Source of the DNA: Chromera velia
Taxonomy: Eukaryota; Sar; Chromeraceae
DNA length: 12,355 nt
NCBI GenBank assembly: GCA_018398765.1
Contig: JAHBMJ010001217.1
Coordinates: forward strand, 1 to 12,355
Direction of reading: 5' to 3'
Shown here: one piece after another, positions 7,773 to 12,355 of the stretch
Numbering within the stretch: position 1 is the stretch's first letter
Layout: each line of letters begins with the position of its first letter
The notes under the pieces: model-generated
The model's database searches: none
What the model saw: the letters and a program-made list of their open reading frames with translations, nothing else
What the model was told of the DNA's origin: nothing
Translations under genes and position numbers: made by a program

Positions 7773-9633
7773 CTATGCGGTAGGAGCGTTTCGGGAAAGG
7801 GCGTCTGCTACAATGTTTGCTCTCCCTGGGATGTACTTTGGAGTGATGCCAAGCTCCTGCATGAACTCAATCCAGCGTCGGACTCGCAGGGAGCAAAATT
7901 CGAACAATCGGTGGCTGAAATTTGTGAGGCTCTGGTGATCGGTCCATATTCTGGAGTCTGAAGACAGGAAGTGTCTCCATATCTTCGCGAAATGTACAAT
8001 TGCTAGAAATTCCAACTCTCGGACGGGGTACTTGGCTTCCGTGGATGTCAGACGGCGGGAGCCGAAAGCGAGGGGGCGGTATCTCCTAGTTGCACAGTCC
8101 TTTTGAAGGGCGACAGCCCCAATGGCTCCTGCAGACTGCGACGCATCGGGCACCAGAATGACTGGCTTGCTGGGATCGGGGGGGGCAAGGGTGGTATGCT
8201 CCTGTACTGCCTTCTTCAGCTCAGCAAACGCACGCGACTGTGCAGTCTTCCATTCGAAGGGGACGTTCCCTTGGAGGAGGAATGTGAGAGGCCCCGCAAG
8301 AAACGAGAACCTTGGGACAAACCGGCGGAACCAATTGGCCAGTCCCAGAAACTGGCGCAGGGAAGTGCGGTCTGTGGGTTGTGCAAACTCAGTGAGCCCT
8401 TGCATTTTCTCATGGCTTGGTCTGACCCCCTTCTCATCAACCACCAACCCCAAAAATTTCGCCTCTGTCCGAAGCCATGCGCATTTAGAGACCTTAACAT
8501 AGAGTTGGTGTTCCCTCAAAAGAGAAAAGACCTGGTTGATGTGCTCGATATGCTCCTCCGGAGTGCGGCTGAAAACAAAAACATCATCAATAAACACAAC
8601 AACACACTTGTCAAGGAGTGGTCTGAGCACATCCATGATAAGACGCATGCTGATGGAAGGTGCGTTACACAAAGCAAACGGCATCACCAGCCATTCAAAA
8701 CTGCCGTACCTTGTGACGAATGCCGTCTTCTCCTCGTCTCCCTCCCTGATCCTTGTCTGATGGAAGTATTGCCGTAAGTCCAGAGATGAAAAAAATTTTG
8801 CGCTGTGGAGGTGACTCAGCAGCTCCTCTGGGTGAGGAATGGGGAATTTGTCGCGGACTGTGATCTTATTAAGTCCCGTAAAGTCGATGCACATCCGTTG
8901 CATCCCGTCTGCCTTCTGTACAAACAGGACTGGCGCAGCGTATAGACTTGTCGAAGGGCGGATGTGCCCTTTCTCGAGGTATGAGTCCAACTGCCGTCTC
9001 AGCTCGTCAAGCTGACCGTATGACAGTCGGTAGGGTGCTCTTGCAGGAGGAGAGTGCCCTGCCTCGAGCTTGATCTCACACTCGATCCTTCGGTGGGGCG
9101 AGAAACCCGGGAGCTCGTCTGGGAATCGATCAAAATGTTTCTCGAGAACCGGTCGGACGCTGGGTGGGACTTCTTTGCTCTGGAGGTGCTTTTGGAATCC
9201 CGTGTAGGTCGAAGAATTGATGGGATGGTCAAGAGGGAAAGATGAAAGGGGCGGTGGGTCTCCGGGCTTACCGGCAGACTGCAGGGAATGCACCCCCAAC
9301 GTATTACCCACCCCCCCCTTCCGCACTGCTTCCAGGCGGAACAGATGTATACGGGAACTGGGTCTCTTCATCAGCCAACAGAGCTCTCTCTGGCTAAAGA
9401 AGTCCTCCCCCTCCCCTTCCGCCGGGTACTCCTCACTGTCAAGCAGGAGCAAGTCTCTCCCGGTCGGCGACTCACACACGGGGATCGTGAGGGCCTTCTC
9501 ACGGTAATGTGGGATAGGAATGTACTCTTCACAGAAGGGCATCCCCAACACAATATCGTAATCATCGTCCAGATCGACTACTGTGAGATCCAGAGGCGCA
9601 CTGAAGCCCTGGATGCAGAGAGCTAGGAAGGCC
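7773..9633 (-). CDS. Gypsy protease C-terminus, reverse transcriptase and RNase H (open)
   Basis: The longest intact reading frame in the window, about 620 codons counting residues before the first usable start. It opens with the retropepsin C-terminus (DLDDDYDIVLGMPF, the ILG motif). RT motifs, numbered from 9551, are: AAPVLFVQKADGMQRMCIDF (205-224), FFSSLDLRQYFHQTRI with catalytic Asp at 258, MPFALCNAPS, and VFIDDVFVFS with the Asp pair at 322-323. RNase H follows: VPDAS (Asp 469), YPVRELEFLAIV (Glu 512), WTDHQSL (Asp 538), ADALSR (Asp 583). The aromatic of YxDD is Phe, a tolerated variant. All key catalytic residues are readable, so this block may be recently pseudogenised. It ends in a TAG where relatives continue into integrase. 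Confidence 0.94.
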
Positions 9634-10176
9634 TTTGACCTCCTGGAAAATCGGAAGCTGCGGTCCCCCGTTCAACCCGCCCTTGCATGCGGTCGGCTCA
9701 TCAAGATCCCAGAGAGTGAAACGGTTCAACTCGGCAACGGAATGGGCAAGGAAGTTCAAATCTGCCCCAGGATTGTACAGACAGCGAACAGGGACTCCTG
9801 CTAACCGACTGTGGAAGCGGATAAGCTTCCCCGGTGCGCGGGAGGTCTTCGTGGAGTAGTATCTGCAAAACGGGTAGCCGTTCCGTATGCCTGCATTCTG
9901 ATTTTGCTGTTGCGAGCCCCACAACCCTGGCGGGAAGTCAGTGACTGGGCGTGCGGCAGGCTGCCACATCTGTTGGTGCTGCATGGGCGAAGGTGCAAGG
10001 CCTGAGGGCACTACCGGACCCTGAGGTTGCATGAGAGGGTTGCTAACCCCCATGTGCCTGAAATTCCGATTATCAGGACGGGGAAGGGCATTCCGATGCT
10101 GCTGTTGTTGCTGCTGGAATGACTGGTATGGGAAGTTTTGGTACTGCTGGGGGAGGAGACGGTTGTTGGACTTTGG
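9634..10176 (-). pseudogene. Gypsy Gln/Pro-rich linker and protease N-terminal half
   Basis: Read in a frame shifted relative to both the upstream gag and the downstream RT. After the zinc knuckle comes a low-complexity stretch rich in Gln, Pro, Asn and Met (including six consecutive Gln), then the protease: GKLIRFHSRLAGVPVRCLYN and PGADLNFLAHSVAEL. The catalytic D-S/T-G triad reads N-P-G (Asn codon at 9772-9774), so catalysis would be lost. The frame crosses into that of RT near 9630-9637, best explained by one extra G in AAAGGCC. Downstream protease residues resume with AFLALCIQGFSAPLDL. Confidence 0.82.
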
Positions 10177-11054
10177 GCACCTGTTCACCTGGTGGCCCTG
10201 TTAGTGGCAGTTGAAACATCTGTCTTCTCTGATGTGCCTCTGCACCTGTGCCTCTCTGACAGCGCGTATAAGCGCGACAATCTATCTATTTCCATCGGTG
10301 CAGGCCCATCCGTGTTGCGCTGTTGCATCGCGTGCCTACCCCCCTTGGCGCGTTCGCCTCCGATTAATTGGTCTTCCTCATCTGCCACTGTCATGACGGC
10401 CTCAAGTCCCGTGACTCCCCGATGCTTCACAGCGAGACGAATGTCAGTTGGCAATCCCCTGAGGTAGTCGTGCAGCAGGTCGGCTTCTGTGATATCCTCA
10501 ATTTGCATGGCCTTCTCTATGAAGTCATCGGCGTACTTTTGTACTGTCTTGTTCCCACATTTCATCGCTCAGACTTCCTCTCGCAAACGTGTCTGAGCAT
10601 TTGGGTCTTTGAATTTCTTCCCAATCCTCTCTTTGAAATTCTCCCAACCCTGGAACGGCGTTCGGAGGTTTTCGAGCTCGTACCACCTCTGCAGGGGATA
10701 GGATAGGTACTGACATGCTGCTTCGCATTTCTCGGCTTCCGACGCTTGCGACAAGCGAAGCCATCTTTCTGTCGTACGGAGCTAATCTGGGAGTTGCTTG
10801 CGACTGCCTACGTACGTGAACGGCACTTTAGGTTTTAAGTTTGACTTCACGGCCGCTGGGAGGCTGTTCCCCGCGGTGCCCTGTTGTGCTGTCACGACTG
10901 TCTGCTGGTGGTTGATCAGCTCTTGATGCAGTTGTTGATTCTGTTAGGTTAACTGCTCGTTTTGGACCTGCAGTGCCTGGATCTCAGCTTGCTGGTGCTA
11001 TTGAGTTTGAATGAGCTGCTAGGTGAGCTTAGGAGTAATAGTAGACGGATCCAT
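10177..11054 (-). pseudogene. Gypsy gag (capsid and nucleocapsid)
   Basis: Starts at ATG 11052-11054 (MDPSTITPKL), 64 bases after the primer binding site. A Gln-rich N-terminus with coiled-coil character is followed by a Retrotrans_gag-type capsid: PLQRWYELENLRTPFQGWEN, FKERIGKKFKDPNAQTRLRE, VQKYADDFIEKA and LLHDYLRGLPTDIRLAV. A CCHC knuckle lies at 10177-10218 (CFNCH-stop-QGHQVNRC). Stops in the same frame are TAG 11019, TAG 10998, TAA 10944, TAG 10782 and TGA 10569, plus TAA 10201 inside the knuckle. A one-base frameshift between about 10290 and 10230 separates the capsid from the knuckle frame. Confidence 0.88.
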
Positions 11055-11118
11055 CCTGCCCGCACTTCAAACAACGGTTGAGAGGCAGAGCAGGGTCTCC
11101 CTGAGGTGGAGGACCGGG
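11055..11118 (-). other. Gypsy 5' leader between primer binding site and gag
   Basis: Short 64-base leader between the primer binding site and the gag ATG. No ORF or clear structure was seen. The gag ATG is the first ATG on the minus strand after the 5' LTR. Confidence 0.6.
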
Positions 11119-11133
11119 GCTCTGCTGCTACCA
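11119..11133 (-). other. Gypsy primer binding site, initiator-Met-tRNA-like
   Basis: The minus strand reads TGGTAGCAGCAGAGC one base after the 5' LTR. TGG complements the CCA tail of a tRNA. TGGTAGCAG matches the complement of the 3' end of eukaryotic initiator Met tRNA (ending CTGCTACCA); similarity falls off afterwards. It would prime minus-strand cDNA synthesis. Confidence 0.7.
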
Positions 11134-11147
11134 TATCAGATTTCCTC

Positions 11148-11169
11148 CTAGACTAAGAATGTAGTCTAG
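11148..11169. repeat. Perfect 8-bp inverted repeat in gypsy 5' LTR
   Basis: CTAGACTA (11148-11155) and TAGTCTAG (11162-11169) with a 6-nt loop, the counterpart of 5708-5729. In the 5' LTR it lies about 15-35 bases from the primer binding site, so the hairpin could influence primer annealing. This role is inference. Confidence 0.7.
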
Positions 11170-11276
11170 TTGGAGACTCATCAGACCTTACCTCCTTAAG
11201 TCTGTCACTCAGAGTTCACTTCTAAGGAGTCCATTCAAGCGATACAGACGGACGAAGACTGTACGGCATGCTTCTA

Positions 11277-11282
11277 TTTATT
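11277..11282 (-). promoter_or_regulatory. AATAAA-like hexamer in gypsy 5' LTR
   Basis: Counterpart of 5832-5837. In the 5' copy it could instead serve as a TATA-like AT-rich element. The evidence is only the hexamer and its conservation between LTRs. Confidence 0.3.
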
Positions 11283-11453
11283 TCTGTATTGCAAGTCTAT
11301 TATTTCTTTCTCTGTATTGTCAGTCTGTCACTTAATTCTCTTAGTGTACTTAATTAATGCCGGCCAAGCTTAGTATTCCGAAGTTAGTTTCCCAGTCTTA
11401 GTTCTAGCAAGTTTGGTGGGTGATCAAGTCGCCGTACAAGCCACAACGTAACG

Positions 11454-11459
11454 AAGACC
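11454..11459. repeat. Gypsy target-site duplication, right copy
   Basis: AAGACC directly after the right gypsy LTR, identical to 5689-5694. Removing the gypsy element and one copy rejoins the copia leader/gag frame without a stop. Confidence 0.85.
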
Positions 11460-11551
11460 AGACAATACAGAAGGCGAAGGAGACGATATTTCTAGAATTA
11501 ACGGAAGAGAAAAGGAAATCCGACGGACCGTGCACGCCTGGAGGCAGCAAA
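11460..11551 (-). pseudogene. Copia 5' leader and severed start of the gag frame
   Basis: This 92-bp piece lies between the gypsy insertion and the copia 5' LTR. It is the severed upstream part of the copia element. In the gag frame it has no stop, but also no ATG; an ATA codon in the frame near 11480 could be a mutated start (inference). No TGG-type primer binding site is recognisable next to the LTR, so it is mutated, deleted, or of the internal-tRNA type some copia elements use. No other content was seen. Confidence 0.55.
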
Positions 11552-11812
11552 TATAGAATATAGAAGGCTTAGGCTACGATCAGGGAAGGGACATCTAGTT
11601 CATAAGAAAGTTTGTCAGTCAAGGAAGTCGGAATGATCAGCTCATTCTGACTTCTGTGTAAAGGTCAGTCAATCTTAAACGATCAATCGGATACAATTGA
11701 TTCGACTCTGCAACATGAATCCGACTGAGCTGTGCATCCCGGGCCCGGCCAGGGCATATCGGTCCCGGCGCGTGCCATCTCCCATTCGTATACACACCTG
11801 CTCAACTTCATA
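11552..11812 (-). repeat. Copia 5' LTR (right LTR)
   Basis: 261 bp, direct repeat of 135-395 at about 89% identity with no indels. Many differences are CG versus TG or CA pairs. A TATAAA present on the plus strand in the left copy (near 240) reads TGTAAA here. The 3' edge on the plus strand abuts the candidate duplication GTACG. Confidence 0.9.
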
Positions 11813-11817
11813 GTACG
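11813..11817. repeat. Candidate target-site duplication of the copia element, right copy
   Basis: GTACG follows the right copia LTR and pairs with GCACA at 130-134. Three of five bases match directly; each copy is one transition from GCACG in the paralogous empty site (12043-12047). Confidence 0.45.
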
Positions 11818-12035
11818 CATAGCGCAAATTTAGCCTTTCGGGGCCAGGTTTTTGGTGAAAAACACTGCGTGTGCATCTGATGCAAGCAAGCTTGCGAACG
11901 GCCCTGGAAAGCAAGAAAAATGAGAACTGCACGATTGACGTACGCCAGCCAGCCTCGCGTCGACCCCCCTCCCCCCCATGGGAAAAAACATACGCGGAAC
12001 CCCCCCTTCCCCTGGAAAATAAGCCCGGGGGTGCT
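11818..12035. repeat. Flanking repeat unit, copy A
   Basis: About 218 bp of non-coding GC-rich repeat, matching copy B at 12048-12355. Closest agreement is over 11890-11945 versus 12206-12261 (about three differences, all transitions) and over 11823-11870 versus the start of copy B. It contains a C-rich run followed by a short A run (around 11966-11988) and ATCTGATG at 11875-11882. It continues the left flank across the copia insertion. Short ORFs across it are not credible genes. Confidence 0.75.
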
Positions 12036-12355
12036 ATCTGATGCACGTATGGCCCAAATTCAGCCTTTCAGGGCCGGGTTTTTGGCGAAAGACACTGCGC
12101 GTGCGTGCATGCACGCGTGGGCTGGGGTATTTCTGTTTTATAAGTGCCTCCCGCTTCGCTTTCCGGGGCCATGCAGGCGTGGGCTGGGGTATCTGACGTA
12201 AGGAAGCTTGCGAACGGCCCCGGAAAGCAAGAAAAACGAGAACTGCACGATTGACGCACGCATGGTGCTGCATTGGTGTATGTGGTAGCGCCGACCCCCC
12301 TCCCCCCCGGGAAAAAAACATGCGCGCACAGCTTTTCTCCGTGGAACCCCCCCCC
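12036..12355. repeat. Flanking repeat unit, copy B, with empty insertion site
   Basis: Second copy of the flanking repeat. It begins ATCTGATGCACG, which lines up with the left flank of the copia element (ATCTGACGCACA). It continues into sequence that lines up with the right flank (for example CAAATTCAGCCTTTC versus CAAATTTAGCCTTTC). It is therefore an uninterrupted paralogue of the insertion site. Compared with copy A it has about 90 extra bases in the middle (roughly 12109-12200). The window ends in a run of C. No gene was seen. Confidence 0.72.
12115..12192 (+). repeat. 16-bp direct repeat pair flanking the extra segment of copy B
   Basis: GCGTGGGCTGGGGTAT occurs at 12115-12130 and again at 12177-12192, bracketing 46 bases present in copy B but not in copy A. 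It may reflect local slippage or a small insertion bounded by short repeats. Confidence 0.7.

Larger units (their letters stand above)
5695..11453 (-). mobile_element. Inner Ty3/gypsy chromovirus nested in the copia gag
   Basis: About 5.76 kb, bounded by near-identical direct LTRs (5695-6008 and 11135-11453) and an exact AAGACC duplication. The minus-strand order is PBS, gag with one zinc knuckle, protease, RT-RNase H, integrase with H2C2 finger, GPY/F-like region, chromodomain, polypurine tract. RT before integrase plus a C-terminal chromodomain defines a Ty3/gypsy chromovirus (Metaviridae). It carries ten premature stops and two frameshifts, so this copy is not autonomous, though RT-RNase H is fully open. 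It lies in the same orientation as its copia host and is younger by LTR divergence. Confidence 0.96.
11135..11453 (-). repeat. Gypsy 5' LTR (right LTR)
   Basis: 319 bp; it differs from the left LTR mainly by transitions and by five extra bases (GATAC) near 11240. It would carry the promoter of the element. It is followed by the AAGACC duplication at 11454-11459 and then by copia sequence. Confidence 0.93.
135..11812 (-). mobile_element. Outer Ty1/copia-type LTR retrotransposon, interrupted
   Basis: Two direct repeats of about 261 bp (135-395 and 11552-11812) bound a minus-strand element with Ty1/copia (Pseudoviridae) domain order: Gag with zinc knuckles, protease, HHCC plus integrase, reverse transcriptase, RNase H. 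Integrase lying before RT separates this family from Ty3/gypsy. Without the 5.8-kb gypsy insertion the element would be about 5.9 kb, a normal copia size. It has ten premature in-frame stops but no detectable frameshift across pol, and its LTRs differ at about 11% of sites. This copy cannot be autonomous. The family name and host are unknown. Confidence 0.93.

Noticed and set aside
464-11054. Alternative genetic code (TAG/TAA read as Gln), because many internal stops are TAG, several lie in Gln-rich context, and the three apparent natural ends (464, 4663, 6045) are all TGA.
   Set aside because: Four internal stops are TGA, and the TAG at 6738 falls where Gly/gypsy integrases usually have Trp, which fits TGG to TAG decay. 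The LTRs independently show strong transition bias. Comparison with intact copies would settle it.
11675-12329. Several short open frames in the right copia LTR and flanking repeats.
   Set aside because: They overlap repeat copies in different frames, include C-run-encoded Gly/Pro stretches and change frame between copies A and B; no coding constraint was seen.
1-12355. Bacterial features such as CRISPR arrays, operons, tRNA or rRNA genes.
   Set aside because: None seen. All coding content is eukaryotic LTR retrotransposon polyprotein, and the repeats lack CRISPR spacing.

Overview
This is eukaryotic repetitive DNA with no identifiable host gene. The coding content is two decayed LTR retrotransposons, one nested inside the other, both read on the minus strand. 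Both sit inside a GC-rich, poly-C-bearing repeat family that forms the two ends of the window. The host cannot be named from this sequence. A protist or alga is my weak guess, from the GC-rich poly-C flanks and the unusual Gag; plants, fungi and animals are not excluded.

Layout: 1-134 is flanking repeat ending in a candidate 5-bp target duplication. 135-11812 is an outer Ty1/copia element with order LTR-gag-PR-IN-RT-RH-LTR on the minus strand. Its 3' LTR is 135-395, pol is 464-4660, gag is 4663-5694, and its 5' LTR is 11552-11812. At 5694 the gag reading frame is interrupted by an inner Ty3/gypsy chromovirus (5695-11453), flanked by a 6-bp duplication AAGACC (5689-5694 and 11454-11459). The inner element has a 3' LTR (5695-6008), polypurine tract (6011-6025), a gag-pol polyprotein ending in a chromodomain (6045-11054), an initiator-Met-tRNA-like primer binding site (11119-11133) and a 5' LTR (11135-11453). 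11813-12355 resumes the flanking repeat family in two diverged copies, one of which carries a paralogous empty version of the copia insertion site.

How the parts fit: the copia element appears to use a gag frame followed by a pol frame shifted by -1. A heptamer of X XXY YYZ form (4666-4672) lies directly before the gag stop. Its whole pol (about 1,400 codons) stays in a single frame but carries nine premature stops; gag carries one more. The gypsy element is a fused Gag-Pol with ten premature stops and two compensating frameshifts. Its RT-RNase H block (7773-9633) is fully open with catalytic residues in place.

History: hand comparison gives about 11% divergence between the copia LTRs and about 4% between the gypsy LTRs, matching the nesting order (copia first). 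About nine in ten LTR differences are transitions, and all 20 premature stops can be explained by C-to-T or G-to-A changes. This suggests decay driven by cytosine deamination (methylation or a RIP-like process) rather than by indels. Both elements look dead in this copy; any activity would depend on intact relatives elsewhere.
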